Assembly: GCF_014595885.1 (NCBI RefSeq)
Contig: NZ_JABUKC010000003.1
Span: forward strand, 62,001-126,000
Length of the DNA stretch: 64,000 nucleotides
Source: Microcella alkalica
GTDB lineage: Bacteria; Actinomycetota; Actinomycetes; Actinomycetales; Microbacteriaceae
Reading direction: 5' to 3'
The notes under the pieces were generated by a model. That model was not told the DNA's origin. It worked only from the letters and a program-made list of their open reading frames with translations, and did not search any database. A program made the position numbers and the translations under genes. How positions within the stretch are numbered: position 1 is the first letter of the stretch; each line of letters begins with the position of its first letter. This document shows positions 42,062-52,977 of this stretch, piece after piece.

Positions 42062-42907
42062 ATGCCGCAGCCGGTCCGCATCGCCTCCGTCAACGTCAAC
42101 GGCATCCGCGCCGCCTACCGCAAGGGCATGGGCGAGTGGCTCGCGCAGCGCGACGTCGACATCCTCGCGCTGCAGGAGGTCCGGGCATCCACCGACGACG
42201 TCACGGGGCTGCTCGGCGAGGGCTGGACGGTGCTGCACGACGCCGCGACCGCGAAGGGTCGGGCGGGGGTCGCGATCGCGACGCGCTGGCCGATCCATGC
42301 GCACCGCGTCGAGCTCGGCGACGAGGACTTCGACTCGGCCGGCCGCTGGCTCGAGGCCGACCTGCACGTCGGCGACGTGCCCCTCACGGTCGTGAGCTGC
42401 TACGTGCACTCCGGCGAGGTCGACACCCCGAAGCAGGTCGAGAAGTACCGCTTCCTCGATGCGATGGAGGAGCGCCTGCCGCAGCTCGCCGCGCACGCCG
42501 AGTACGCGCTCGTCGTCGGCGACCTCAACGTCGGCCACTGCGAGCTCGACATCAAGAACTGGAAGGGCAACCGCAAGAACGCGGGCTTCCTGCCGCGCGA
42601 GCGCGCCTACTTCGACCGGTTCTTCGCGCCGGCCGGCGAGCGCGTCGAGTGCGTCGACGGGACGACCGGCACCGGGCTCGGCTGGGTCGACGTCGGGCGC
42701 GCCCAGGCGGGCGAGGTGCCGGGCCCGTACACGTGGTGGTCGCAGCGCGGGCAGGCGTTCGACACCGACACCGGCTGGCGCATCGACTACCACGTGGCCA
42801 CCCCGGCGCTCGCGGCCGGCGTCGTCGGGTACGCCATCGACCGGGCGCCCTCGTGGGACACGCGCTGGAGCGACCACGCACCCGTGGTCGTCGACTACGA
42901 GCTCTAG
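42062..42907 (+). CDS. xth: Exodeoxyribonuclease III (AP endonuclease)
   Basis: 281 residues of the exonuclease III / APE1 fold for base excision repair. Metal and catalytic residues are visible: Asn in SVNVNGIR, Glu in LALQEVRAS, Tyr/His region in VVSCYVHSG, Asp-Asn in VVGDLNVGH, Trp/Asp region GWRIDYHV, and the final catalytic pair SDHAPVVVDY. ATG at 42062, with TAGGAT 7 nt upstream. Transcribed alone or with trpS, which starts 51 nt after its stop. Confidence 0.92.
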   Translation: MPQPVRIASVNVNGIRAAYRKGMGEWLAQRDVDILALQEVRASTDDVTGLLGEGWTVLHDAATAKGRAGVAIATRWPIHAHRVELGDEDFDSAGRWLEADLHVGDVPLTVVSCYVHSGEVDTPKQVEKYRFLDAMEERLPQLAAHAEYALVVGDLNVGHCELDIKNWKGNRKNAGFLPRERAYFDRFFAPAGERVECVDGTTGTGLGWVDVGRAQAGEVPGPYTWWSQRGQAFDTDTGWRIDYHVATPALAAGVVGYAIDRAPSWDTRWSDHAPVVVDYEL

Positions 42908-44528
<1,621 letters not shown>

Positions 44529-44532
<4 letters not shown>

Positions 44533-45365
44533 GCGGCGGTGCGGGGGCGGATGCTCGGCCCGGGTCGAGCATCCGCGTCATGCTCTTCGACCTCGACGAC
44601 TGCCTCCTGGCGCACTCGCGGGCCGTCGCGATCGGCCTCGCGCGGGCGCGGGCCGAGACCGGCGGCGCCGTCGCGGCTGCCGACCCCGACACCGAGCTGC
44701 GCCGCTGGCGCGAGCTCGAAGAGCACCACTACGGGCGCTGGCTGCGGGGCGAGATCGATTTCCTCGAGCAGCGGCGCGAGCGGGCGCGGGGGTTCCTCGC
44801 TCCGTTCGGCATCGCGCCGACGCCCGACGAGGCGCTGGGCTGGTTCGACCGGTACATGGTCGGCTACCGCGCGTCGTGGAGCCTCTTCGACGACGTGCTG
44901 CCCGCGCTCGATGCGCTCGAGAGGGCGGTGCCGGGCATCCGCTTCGGGGTGATCACGAACGGCGACCTGACCTTCCAGAGCGAGAAGCTCGAGGCGATCG
45001 GGCTCGCGGCCCGCATCGAGCACGTCATCGCCTCGGGCGAGGTCGGCGTGGCGAAACCCGCGGCCGGCATCTTCGACCTCGCGGCGGCGGCCTTCGGCGA
45101 GCCGGTGAGCGCCTGCGCCTACATCGGCGACCGCCTGCGCACCGACGCGACCGGCGCCCACGACGCGGGGATGCTCGGCCTCTGGCTCGATCGCCCGCTC
45201 GAGGCCCTCGGCGTGCCCGTCGAGGCGGGGGCTGTGCCGCCCGGGGTGGTGCGCCTCACGACGCTGCTCGACCTGCCCGCGGCGGTCGCCGCACCTCATG
45301 CCGCCGGAACATCGCCTGGAACCAGCTCACCCGCACCACGACGTAGCCCAACCGGAACAACATGA
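44529..45365 (+). CDS. HAD-family hydrolase with unusual C-terminal tail
   Basis: 278 residues from a GTG overlapping the previous stop (GTGA); an internal ATG at 44580 is a possible later start. HAD motif I is LFDLDDCLLA with nucleophile Asp, motif II VITNGDL, motif III lysine in GVAKPAAGIF, and motif IV YIGDRLRTDATGAHDAG. It is probably a phosphatase for a small phosphorylated metabolite. The native domain should end near LTTLLDLPAAVAA. The last 25 residues (Pro/Ser/Thr-rich, AGTSPGTSSPAPRR) are read antisense through the 3' end of a decayed DUF559 gene, so the stop codon appears to have been lost or displaced. Confidence 0.85.
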
Positions 45366-45860
45366 GGTCGCGGCGGTAGTCGCGCGCACGAGACGCATCG
45401 TCGTCGTGCCAGGCCACGCTGTCGACCTCGACGATCACACGAGACCCGACCAGGAGATCGACGCGACCCACGCCGGGAATCCGAACCTGCGGCACAGCAG
45501 AAAGACCGGCGCGCGTCAGAGCCAGCCGCACGAGCGTTTCCGTGCCGGACTCGGCTCGGGGGTCGAGTCGGTCGAACATCTGCCGTCGTGCCCGAGGCGA
45601 CCGCTACGCCAACGCTGCGAGATCCGCGACGCCCAGCAGCCCGCGGAACCGAGCGTTCTCGACTATGGCGGCGAAGTGATCCCCGCCGATGCACCAGGCG
45701 GCGTGAGCGAGAGCATCGCCGGCGAGCAGCGGTCGACTGCGATTTAGCGGCGATCGGAGCCGCGATGCCCCCGGCAGCAGTGCGACGTGCGCGAACTCCC
45801 GCGTCGCGCCCGAACCAGCGCACCCGTGTGCACTGCGGCCGCCCGGCGGCGAGCACTCAG
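45256..45860 (-). pseudogene. Decayed DUF559-type (AbiEi-linked) gene
   Basis: The 3' part reads as a good DUF559 nuclease-like domain from an ATG at 45579: RAESGTETLVRLALTRAG, VRIPGVGRVDLLVGSRVIVE, DYRRDLMLFRLGYVVVRVSW. Directly upstream the same frame continues past an in-frame TAG (about 45604-45606) as RPLLAGDALAHAAWCIGG and FAAIVENARFRGLLGVADLA, which belong to the middle of the family. Still further upstream TRVRWFGRD is in another frame. So the gene carries a nonsense codon and at least one frameshift. It is a relative of the intact gene at 18297-19265. A truncated 107-residue product could still be made from 45579. Confidence 0.7.
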
Positions 45861-46188
45861 CCCATCGTGCAGGAGGACCGACCTCCGCAGGCAGATCGTG
45901 CGACGGCTAACGAAGGGCTGACGGGCATCCATGACGCTGCAGGATGCTCGACCCCGATCTCGACAAGACACCGGGGCCGCGCATCCGCGCACGAGGGTGG
46001 CACGACCGCCCCTGTGCAGGAGCGGCGTTCGCAACTCAGGCTGGGGCTGCGTACGTGGCCGTCGGATGGCAGCAGACAGCGCGTGAGCCTGAATTACGAA
46101 CGTGGGGAGAGAGGGCCGGCTGCCGGCGACGCGCGGCGGGCGCCGTCCACTGAGCCGCGCGCGCCCCGGGTGCGCGGGCGCACGAGGA
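45861..46188. other. Gene-free stretch, probable remnant of the DUF559 gene
   Basis: About 330 bases upstream of the decayed gene. It has no convincing start, ribosome binding site or domain in any frame and is slightly poorer in GC than the surroundings. The N-terminal part of the decayed gene probably lay here. No copy of the palindromic repeat seen around 18.2-19.5 kb was found. Confidence 0.4.
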
Positions 46189-46220
46189 AGGGGCGGGGTG
46201 CCTGCGCGCACCCCGCCCCT
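46189..46220 (-). terminator. Terminator of glpK
   Basis: A 13-bp perfect stem, AGGGGCGGGGTGC (46189-46201) with GCACCCCGCCCCT (46208-46220), loop 6 nt, about 70 nt beyond the glpK stop on the minus strand. Confidence 0.75.
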
Positions 46221-46288
46221 CGAGCGGCCCTACCACGGCCGCCGCGACCCCGAGGGGCCGCTCCGCCCCGCTCGCGCGGGCCGGACTG

Positions 46289-47803
46289 CTACTTCACGTC
46301 GTCGTCGACCCAGTCGAACGTCTTCGTGACGGCCTTCTTCCAGTTGCGCAGCTGACGCTCGCGCTCGGCCTCGTCCATGTTCGGCGTCCAGCGCGAGTCC
46401 TCCTGCCAGTTCGCGCGCAGCTCGTCGAGCGAGCCCCACACGCCGACCGCGAGGCCCGCGGCGTAGGCGGCGCCGAGCGCGGTCGTCTCGGCGACGACCG
46501 GACGCACGACGGGCACGCCGAGGATGTCGGCCTGGAACTGCATGAGCGTGTTGTTCGCGATCATGCCGCCGTCGACCTTGAGCTCGGTGAGGTCGACGCC
46601 CGAGTCGGCGTTGACCGCGTCGAGCACCTCGCGCGTCTGGAAGGCGGTCGCCTCGAGCACGGCCCGAGCGATGTGGCCCTTGTTGACGTAGCGGGTGAGC
46701 CCCACGAGCGCACCACGGGCATCCGCTCGCCAGTACGGCGCGAACAGGCCCGAGAACGCCGGCACGAAGTAGGCGCCGCCGTTGTCGTCGACGGTCTTCG
46801 CGAGCTCCTCGATCTCGGGGGCGCTCGAGATGAGGCCGAGGTTGTCGCGCACCCACTGCACGAGCGAGCCGGTCACCGCGATGGCGCCCTCAAGCGCGTA
46901 GTGCGGCTTCTCGTCGCCGAGCTTGTAGCCGAGCGTCGTCAGCAGGCCGTTCTTCGAGTGGACGATCTCCTCACCCGTGTTGAAGATGAGGAAGTTGCCC
47001 GTGCCGTAGGTGTTCTTCGACTCGCCGGGCTCGAACGCGGCCTGACCGAACGTGGCGGCCTGCTGGTCGCCGAGGATGCCCGCCACGGGCACCTCGCGCA
47101 GCAGCGAGCTGCTGTGCACGGTGCCGTAGACCTCCGAGGAGGAGCGGATCTCGGGCAGCATCGAGGCCGGCACACCGAACGCGTCGAGGATCGACTGATC
47201 CCACTGCAGCGTCTCGAGGTCCATGAACATGGTGCGCGAGGCGTTCGTGACGTCGGTCGCGTGCACGCCGCCGTCGACACCGCCGGTGAGGTTCCAGAGC
47301 ACCCAGGTGTCGGTCGTGCCGAACATGAGCTCGCCGGCCTCGGCCTTCTCGCGAGCGCCCTCGACGTTCTCGAGGATCCAGACGATCTTCGTGCCCGAGA
47401 AGTAGGTCGCGAGCGGCAGGCCGACCTTCTGCTTGAAGCGCTCCACACCGCCGTCGGCGGCGAGGCGGTCGACGATGGGCTGCGTGCGGGTGTCCTGCCA
47501 GACGATCGCGTTGTAGACGGGCTTGCCCGTGCTGCGCTCCCACACGACGGCGGTCTCGCGCTGGTTGGTGATGCCGACGGCGGCGATGTCGTGACGCGTG
47601 AGGTTCGCCTTCGACAGCGCCGAGCCGATGACCTCGCGCGTGTTGCCCCAGATCTCCATCGGGTCGTGCTCGACCCAGCCGGCCTTCGGGAAGATCTGCT
47701 CGTGCTCCATCTGCCCGGTCGAGACGATCGAGCCCTTCTGGTCGAAGATGATGGCGCGCGTGCTCGTCGTGCCCTGGTCGATCGCCAGTACGTAGTTGGC
47801 CAT
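46289..47803 (-). CDS. glpK: Glycerol kinase
   Basis: 504 residues, normal length. Phosphorylates glycerol to sn-glycerol-3-phosphate. The FGGY N-terminus [18 protein letters not shown] (residues 4-21), the glycerol site [10 protein letters not shown] and VWQDTRT, the ATP-binding [40 protein letters not shown] (read as [13 protein letters not shown]) and [19 protein letters not shown] (read as [13 protein letters not shown]) are intact. The ATG at 47803 has AAGGAG about 10 nt upstream. It follows glpF by 72 nt on the same strand. Confidence 0.95.
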   Translation of the reverse strand: MANYVLAIDQGTTSTRAIIFDQKGSIVSTGQMEHEQIFPKAGWVEHDPMEIWGNTREVIGSALSKANLTRHDIAAVGITNQRETAVVWERSTGKPVYNAIVWQDTRTQPIVDRLAADGGVERFKQKVGLPLATYFSGTKIVWILENVEGAREKAEAGELMFGTTDTWVLWNLTGGVDGGVHATDVTNASRTMFMDLETLQWDQSILDAFGVPASMLPEIRSSSEVYGTVHSSSLLREVPVAGILGDQQAATFGQAAFEPGESKNTYGTGNFLIFNTGEEIVHSKNGLLTTLGYKLGDEKPHYALEGAIAVTGSLVQWVRDNLGLISSAPEIEELAKTVDDNGGAYFVPAFSGLFAPYWRADARGALVGLTRYVNKGHIARAVLEATAFQTREVLDAVNADSGVDLTELKVDGGMIANNTLMQFQADILGVPVVRPVVAETTALGAAYAAGLAVGVWGSLDELRANWQEDSRWTPNMDEAERERQLRNWKKAVTKTFDWVDDDVK

Positions 47804-47875
47804 GGTCGGTATTACTCCTTCGTAATCGGGTTCGGCGTGAGCCTGCGTGGTAGGTGATGCGGAGGGAGCGCCGGT

Positions 47876-48631
47876 CTAGGAGAGCACCGGCAGGAGGGCG
47901 GTGGCGGCGACACCGGCGAGGGCTCCACCGATGAGCGGGCCGACGACCGGGACCCAGGCGTACGACCAGTCGCTCGAGCCCTTGCCCTTGATGGGCAGCA
48001 CGGCGTGGGCGAGGCGGGGGCCGAGGTCACGAGCGGGGTTGATGGCATAGCCGGTGGGGCCACCGAGCGAGGCGCCGATGCCGACGACGAGCAGCGCGAC
48101 GGGCAGAGCACCGAGGGCGGCGAGGCCGGCCGGCTCGGCGCGGCCGAAGCCGATGACGACGAACACGAGCACGAAGGTGCCGAGGATCTCGGTGACGAGG
48201 TTCCAGCCGTAGCTGCGGATCGCCGGGCCGGTCGAGAAGACCGCGAGCTTGGTGCCGGCGTCGGGCTCCTCGTCGAAGTGCTTCTTGTAGGCCAGGAAGG
48301 CCAGGGTCGCGCCGATGAAGGCACCGATGAGCTGGGCGCCCATGTAGGCGAGGATCGACACCAGGTTGACCGGCACGCCCTGCGCGAACTCGGTCGCGCC
48401 GTTGGTGACGAGGCCGAGGGTGACCGCGGGGTTAAGGTGTGCCCCCGAGGCGTACGAGACGGTGACACCGGCGAAGACCGCGAGTCCCCAGCCGAAGTTG
48501 ATCATCAGGAAGCCGCCACCGAAGCCCTTGTTCTTGATGAGCACGGCGTTGGCGACGACGCCCGCACCGAGCAGGAGCAGCATGGCGGTGCCGACGACTT
48601 CCGACAGGAAGACCACTGCGAGATTGTCCAC
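47876..48631 (-). CDS. glpF: Glycerol uptake facilitator (aquaglyceroporin)
   Basis: 251 residues, six membrane helices and the two pore half-helices with HLNPAVTLGL and INPARDLGPR. The wider GlpF-type selectivity filter is likely, given the Asp after the second NPAR, which separates glycerol channels from water-only aquaporins. GTG start at 48631 with GAGGAAA about 8 nt upstream. Passive glycerol entry, trapped by GlpK encoded next in the operon. Confidence 0.93.
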   Translation of the reverse strand: MDNLAVVFLSEVVGTAMLLLLGAGVVANAVLIKNKGFGGGFLMINFGWGLAVFAGVTVSYASGAHLNPAVTLGLVTNGATEFAQGVPVNLVSILAYMGAQLIGAFIGATLAFLAYKKHFDEEPDAGTKLAVFSTGPAIRSYGWNLVTEILGTFVLVFVVIGFGRAEPAGLAALGALPVALLVVGIGASLGGPTGYAINPARDLGPRLAHAVLPIKGKGSSDWSYAWVPVVGPLIGGALAGVAATALLPVLS

Positions 48632-48796
48632 GTTGACTTTTCCTCTGTTCAGGGTGGATGCTCCGCCCGCGGTTCCGGGCGGAGGATGTTCCGAGCGGAG
48701 TTATCCGTTCGGTCTTTCCGCGTCGGGCGTCGATGCCGTCGGCGGAAGCTGAGAGGGGACGCGCAGGTCCCGGGGTGATGCTTCGGTCAGGATGCT

Positions 48797-50515
48797 CTAG
48801 CGGGCCCCCTGCGGGTGATCGACGTCCACACCGTGGTGGTCGGCCAGGTAGTCGGCGGCGGCCGCGCGCTCCGCGCGGCGCTGCTCGTCGCTCCAGCCGA
48901 GCACCTCGCCGACGACATCGGCGAGCTCGTCGAGCACGGCGGAGGTCACCGCGCCCGTGAAGGCCATCGACGTGCGGCGGAGCACGACGTCGACGAGTCG
49001 GACGACCTGCTCGGTCTGCACCAGGTGCTGCAGCTCGAGGCGCGAGTACGCCGGCGCCGACTCCAGCGGAGCATCCTGCCCCGAGGCGATGCGCTCGATG
49101 AGCGCTTCGGCGCTCGTGCCGTACCGGTCGAGGAGGGTGGCGGCGCGCTCGCGGCCGACGACTGCGCCGTGCTCGCGCAGCCAGGCCTCGCGCTCGGCGT
49201 CGGTCGTCGGGTAGCCGACGGCCCCGCCGATGAGGCGGCCGTCGGTGCTCACCGTGCGCGAGCGGCCGATGAGACCCATGACCTCGTTGGCGAGGTGCTC
49301 GCCGAGGGCGCGGAAGGTGGTCCACTTGCCGCCGACGAGGCTCAGCACGGGCACATCGCCGCGCGCGCCCTTCTCGATGCGGTAGTCGCGCGAGATCTGG
49401 CCGGTCGAGTCGGCGTCCTGGCGGGGCAGGGGGCGCACGCCGGAGAACCGGAAGACGATCTGCGAGCGGTCGACGTGGATGCGCGGGAAGACGTGCTTGA
49501 CGAGGTCGAAGAAGTAGTCGACCTCCTCCTCGGTGCAGCGGATCGGCTCGCGCATGTCGTGGGCGAGGTCGGTCGTGCCGACGAGCACGCGCCCCTTGAG
49601 CGGGTAGATGAGCACGATGCGGCCGTCGGTGAACTCGAAGAAGATCTCGCGGCCGTTGCACGCCTCGAGCAGCTCCGGGTGGTCGAGCACGATGTGCGAG
49701 CCCTTGGTGCCGCCCATGTAGCGCGAGGGCTGGCCGAGGGCGTCGTTGGTCTGGTCGGTCCAGGGGCCGGAGGCATTGACGACGAGCTTCGCGGCGAAGT
49801 CGAACTCCTCCCCCGTCACGACGTCGCGGAGGCGGACCGTGCCGTCGTCGCGCATGCCGACGGCCTCGACGTAGTTGGTGGCGCGCGCGTGCGGGCCCGC
49901 GGCGATGCCGTCGCCGAGCACGTCGAGGGCGAGGCGCTCGGGGTCGTGCATGGAGGCGTCGTAGTAGGTGGCCGTCCACTTCACGTCGTCGCGCAGCTGC
50001 GGCAGCTCGCGGCGCGAGGCCTCGGCGCCGCGGAACTGGTGGCGCGGCACGCGGCCGCCGTCGCGCGAGAACGTGTCATAGATCGACAGGCCGACCTTGA
50101 TGATGAGCGCACCGCGCTCCTTCTTCGCGCCGCCCTTGACGCCGATGAACTTCAGCGGCGCCGAGAGGATGCTCGAGAACGTCGAGAAGATCGGGATCGT
50201 CGTGCGCAGCGGGCGCACGTAGTGCGGGGCGAGGCGCAAGAGCGCGTTGCGCTCGTGCACCGACTCCTGCACGAGACGGAACTCGCCGTTCTCGAGGTAG
50301 CGGATGCCGCCGTGCACCATGTGCGAGCTCGCGGCCGAGGCGCCGGCGACATAGTCGTCGCGCTCGACGAGGGCGACGTCGACGCCGTTGAGGGCGAGGT
50401 CGCGGAATGTCGCGATGCCGTTGATCCCGGCGCCGATGACGAGCACGTCGGCGGAGGGGCGCGCGGTGAGCGCGGAGACGGTCGCGCGGGCGGGGTTCGA
50501 CTTCTGCGTCGGCAT
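48797..50515 (-). CDS. glpD: Glycerol-3-phosphate dehydrogenase (aerobic, FAD)
   Basis: 572 residues. FAD-binding VLVIGAGINGIATFRDLAL (residues about 24-42), RDDYVAGASAASSHMVHGGI (read as AGASAASSHMVHGGIRY), the substrate region GPWTDQTNDA, and the DAO-type C-terminal cap (FRFSGVRPLPRQD, LSLVGGKWTTFRALGE). Converts glycerol-3-phosphate to dihydroxyacetone phosphate and feeds electrons to menaquinone. The start at 50515 (MPTQKSN) with GAGGAAGAG about 9 nt upstream is preferred over longer frames. It is 165 nt upstream of glpF and divergent from the regulator gene. Confidence 0.94.
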   Translation of the reverse strand: MPTQKSNPARATVSALTARPSADVLVIGAGINGIATFRDLALNGVDVALVERDDYVAGASAASSHMVHGGIRYLENGEFRLVQESVHERNALLRLAPHYVRPLRTTIPIFSTFSSILSAPLKFIGVKGGAKKERGALIIKVGLSIYDTFSRDGGRVPRHQFRGAEASRRELPQLRDDVKWTATYYDASMHDPERLALDVLGDGIAAGPHARATNYVEAVGMRDDGTVRLRDVVTGEEFDFAAKLVVNASGPWTDQTNDALGQPSRYMGGTKGSHIVLDHPELLEACNGREIFFEFTDGRIVLIYPLKGRVLVGTTDLAHDMREPIRCTEEEVDYFFDLVKHVFPRIHVDRSQIVFRFSGVRPLPRQDADSTGQISRDYRIEKGARGDVPVLSLVGGKWTTFRALGEHLANEVMGLIGRSRTVSTDGRLIGGAVGYPTTDAEREAWLREHGAVVGRERAATLLDRYGTSAEALIERIASGQDAPLESAPAYSRLELQHLVQTEQVVRLVDVVLRRTSMAFTGAVTSAVLDELADVVGEVLGWSDEQRRAERAAAADYLADHHGVDVDHPQGAR

Positions 50516-50630
50516 CGGTGGTCTCTTCCTCGATCCAGCCGACGGCGGGTCGGCGGTGGAATAATCCTGAAGCGGTCGAGAACGATCGACCAAACCGGTT
50601 GCACAAACGTGCACGCTCTCAGGAGACTTC
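50516..50630. promoter_or_regulatory. glpD / regulator divergent promoter with palindromic operator
   Basis: 115 bases between divergent genes. TGCAC-AAAC-GTGCA (50600-50613) is a perfect 5-bp inverted repeat within the regulator's own leader, 17 nt before its start. Next to it, CCAAACCGGTTGCA (50590-50603) is a near match to the LacI-type palindrome. Both are suitable for autoregulation and control of glpD. The AGGAG at 50620-50624 is the regulator's ribosome binding site. Confidence 0.5.
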
Positions 50631-51683
50631 ATGGCGACGCCCGCTCAGCCCTCCGGCAAGATGCGCGACGCCCTCAGGGCGGCCCACCTGTACTACATGC
50701 AGGACCTCACGATGGAGGCCATCGCCCGCGAGCTCAACACCTCGCGATCCTCGGTTTCCCGGCTGATCAGCTACGCCCGAGACACCGGACTGGTCGACAT
50801 CCGCATCCGGTCGCCCTTCGAGCTGTCGACCCGGTGGGAGCAGGACATCGCCCGGCTGTTCGGGGTCGCGGCACACGTCGTGCCGGTGCCGAGCGGCTCC
50901 TCCGACGTCGACCGACAGGACCGCGTGGCGCGCGGCGCTGCACGGATTCTCAACCATTACTTCGACTCGAACATGTCGATGGGGGTCGCGTGGGGCTCGA
51001 CCATGAGCGCCATCAGCCGGCACCTCGTGCCGAAGGAGACCCACAACTCCGACATCGTGCAGCTCAACGGCGCGGGCAACACGCACACCACGGGCATCGA
51101 CTACGCGAGCGAGATCCTGCGCCGCTTCGCCGAGTCGTACGCCGCGCGCCTGCAGCAGTTCCCGGTGCCCGCCTTCTTCGACTCGGCGGCGACGCGCGAG
51201 CACCTCTGGCAGGAGCGCAGCATGCGCCGCGTGCTCGACATGCAGGCGCGGCTCGACATCGCGCTGTTCGGCGTCGGATCGCCGTTCGCCGACATCCCGA
51301 GTCACGTCTACATCGGCGGCTACCTCGACCCGGAGGACTACCAGACGCTCAGCGAGCAGGGCGTCGTGGGCGACGTCGCGACGGTGTTCTTCCGCGCCGA
51401 CGGCTCCACCGACGGGATCGAGCTGAATGCGCGCGCGACCGGACCGGACTTCGACGTGCTCCGCCGCATCCCCCGCCGCGTCTGCGTGGTGTCGGGCGCC
51501 TCGAAGATCGCCGGGCTGTCGGGCGCGCTCGCCGCGGGCCTCATCACCGACCTCATCATCGACGAGGCGGGTGCCCGCTCGCTCATCGACTCGGCCGGCG
51601 GCGCTCCGCGGACGGGGCCCGTGACGATCGTCGACATGACGCTGGATGACGCCGAACAGTTCTCAGGAGCCGTTCGGGAATAA
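50631..51683 (+). CDS. SorC/DeoR-type sugar-binding transcriptional regulator
   Basis: 350 residues. N-terminal helix-turn-helix (residues 11-60): AAHLYYMQDLTMEAIARELN then TSRSSVSRLISYARDTGLV. The long C-terminal domain is the SorC-type effector domain (VAWGSTMSAISRHL, IDIALFGVGSPF-like RLDIALFGVGSPFADI, VCVVSGASKIAGLSGALAAG) that binds phosphorylated sugars in this family. ATG at 50631 with AGGAG 7 nt upstream. Divergent from glpD, so it probably controls the glp genes and itself, with glycerol-3-phosphate or a related triose phosphate as inferred effector. Confidence 0.88.
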   Translation: MATPAQPSGKMRDALRAAHLYYMQDLTMEAIARELNTSRSSVSRLISYARDTGLVDIRIRSPFELSTRWEQDIARLFGVAAHVVPVPSGSSDVDRQDRVARGAARILNHYFDSNMSMGVAWGSTMSAISRHLVPKETHNSDIVQLNGAGNTHTTGIDYASEILRRFAESYAARLQQFPVPAFFDSAATREHLWQERSMRRVLDMQARLDIALFGVGSPFADIPSHVYIGGYLDPEDYQTLSEQGVVGDVATVFFRADGSTDGIELNARATGPDFDVLRRIPRRVCVVSGASKIAGLSGALAAGLITDLIIDEAGARSLIDSAGGAPRTGPVTIVDMTLDDAEQFSGAVRE

Positions 51684-51721
51684 CCCAGGGGGCCCTGCGT
51701 TCAATACACTCGCACGCAAGA

Positions 51722-51858
51722 ACGCACTTCGGGGTCGGTGAAAGTCCGAGCCGGCGGTTATAGTCCGCGACCCGGAGTCGGGCCCTCGGGCTCGGCGACG
51801 GTGGAGCTGGTGGAACTCCAGCACCGACGGTGAGAGTCCGGATGGGAGGAGTGCGGTG
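51722..51858 (+). promoter_or_regulatory. FMN riboswitch (RFN element)
   Basis: The conserved RFN landmarks are in order: CTTCGGGGTCGGTGAAAGTC (51728-51747), CGAGCCGGCGGTTATAGTC (from 51748), GGTGGAGCTGGTGGAACTCC (near 51800), and ACCGACGGTGAGAGTCCGGATGGGAGGAG (near 51824-51852, read in parts). They fold into the usual multi-arm junction that binds FMN. It lies 60 nt upstream of ribD and should turn the rib operon down when FMN is plentiful. Confidence 0.95.
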
Positions 51859-51917
51859 CTCGGCCCTGCCGCGCGCCCGCGACCCCGGACTGCCCCGATC
51901 ACACCGAAGGGCCCGGG

Positions 51918-52970
51918 ATGACCAGCACCGCCGCACCGCTCGACGCCGCGCGCGTCGAGGCCGCGATGCGCCGTGCGCTCTCGCTCGCCGAGCACGGCCC
52001 CGGCGTCGGCGAGAACCCGCAGGTCGGCTGCGTGCTGCTCGACGCCTCGGGCGAGATCGTCTCGGAGGGCTGGCACCGCGGGGCGGGCACCCCCCACGCC
52101 GAGGTGGATGCCCTCGGCAAGGTCGCGGACGCCCGGGGCCTCACCGCCGTCGTCACGCTCGAGCCCTGCAACCACACCGGCCGCACCGGCCCCTGCGCGG
52201 TCGCGCTCATTGAGGCCGGCATCGCCCGCGTGATCTACGCCGTCGCCGACCCGGGTGACGTCGCCGGCGGCGGTGCCGAGCGCCTGCGCGCCGCGGGCGT
52301 CGCGGTCGAGCACGGCGTGCTCGCCGGGGAGGCCGAGGAGCTGCTGCGCCCCTGGCTCACGAGCGCGCGTCTCGGTCGACCGTTCGTCACCGTCAAGTGG
52401 GCCTCGACGCTCGACGGCCGCGCTGCTGCCGCCGACGGCACGAGCCAGTGGATCACGGGCGCCGCCGCCCGCCAGCGCGTGCACGAGCAGCGCGCCCGTC
52501 ATGACGCGATCGCCGTCGGCACCGGCACCGTGCTCGCCGACGACCCCAGCCTCACGGCACGCGGCGACGGCGGCGAGCTGCTGGCGCACCAGCCGATCCC
52601 CGTCGTCTTCGGGACCACACCCGTGCCCGCGGATGCGGCCCTCCGCCGTCACCCGGCCGGCCTCATCGAGGTGGGCCACCGCGATCTCGGCGCAGCGCTC
52701 GACGGGCTGGCGAGCCGCGGCATCCGCCGCCTCTACGTCGAGGGCGGACCGACGCTCGCGAGCGCGTTCCTGCGCGCCGGGCTCGCCGACGAGGTGCTGA
52801 TCTACCTCGCGCCGATGCTGCTCGGCGGGCCGCGCACGGCCCTCGACGAGCTGGGCGTCACGACGATGTCCGAGGCGCTGCGGCTGAGCATCCACGGCAT
52901 CGAACGCCTGGGCGACGACCTGCTCGTCACCTGCCGCCCGACGCCCCACCACCCCGCCCCTCACAGCTAG
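51918..52970 (+). CDS. ribD: Bifunctional diaminohydroxyphosphoribosylaminopyrimidine deaminase / 5-amino-6-(5-phosphoribosylamino)uracil reductase
   Basis: 350 residues. The N-terminal deaminase has the Zn site GTPHAEVDAL (His-Ala-Glu) and LEPCNHTGRTGPC (two Cys). The C-terminal reductase starts near VTVKWASTLDGRAA and includes SQWITGAAARQRVHEQRARHDAI (read as QWITGAAARQRVH) and YVEGGPTLASAFL. It catalyses steps two and three of riboflavin synthesis. ATG at 51918; the ribosome binding site is weak (AGGGCCCGGG). Directly downstream of the FMN riboswitch. Confidence 0.95.
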   Translation: MTSTAAPLDAARVEAAMRRALSLAEHGPGVGENPQVGCVLLDASGEIVSEGWHRGAGTPHAEVDALGKVADARGLTAVVTLEPCNHTGRTGPCAVALIEAGIARVIYAVADPGDVAGGGAERLRAAGVAVEHGVLAGEAEELLRPWLTSARLGRPFVTVKWASTLDGRAAAADGTSQWITGAAARQRVHEQRARHDAIAVGTGTVLADDPSLTARGDGGELLAHQPIPVVFGTTPVPADAALRRHPAGLIEVGHRDLGAALDGLASRGIRRLYVEGGPTLASAFLRAGLADEVLIYLAPMLLGGPRTALDELGVTTMSEALRLSIHGIERLGDDLLVTCRPTPHHPAPHS

Positions 52971-52977
52971 GACCACC

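Noticed and set aside
46100-46150. A possible copy of the 18.2/19.4 kb palindromic repeat near the decayed DUF559 gene
   Set aside because: No stretch with the AAGTGGC ... GCCACTT core was found between 45.2 and 46.3 kb.
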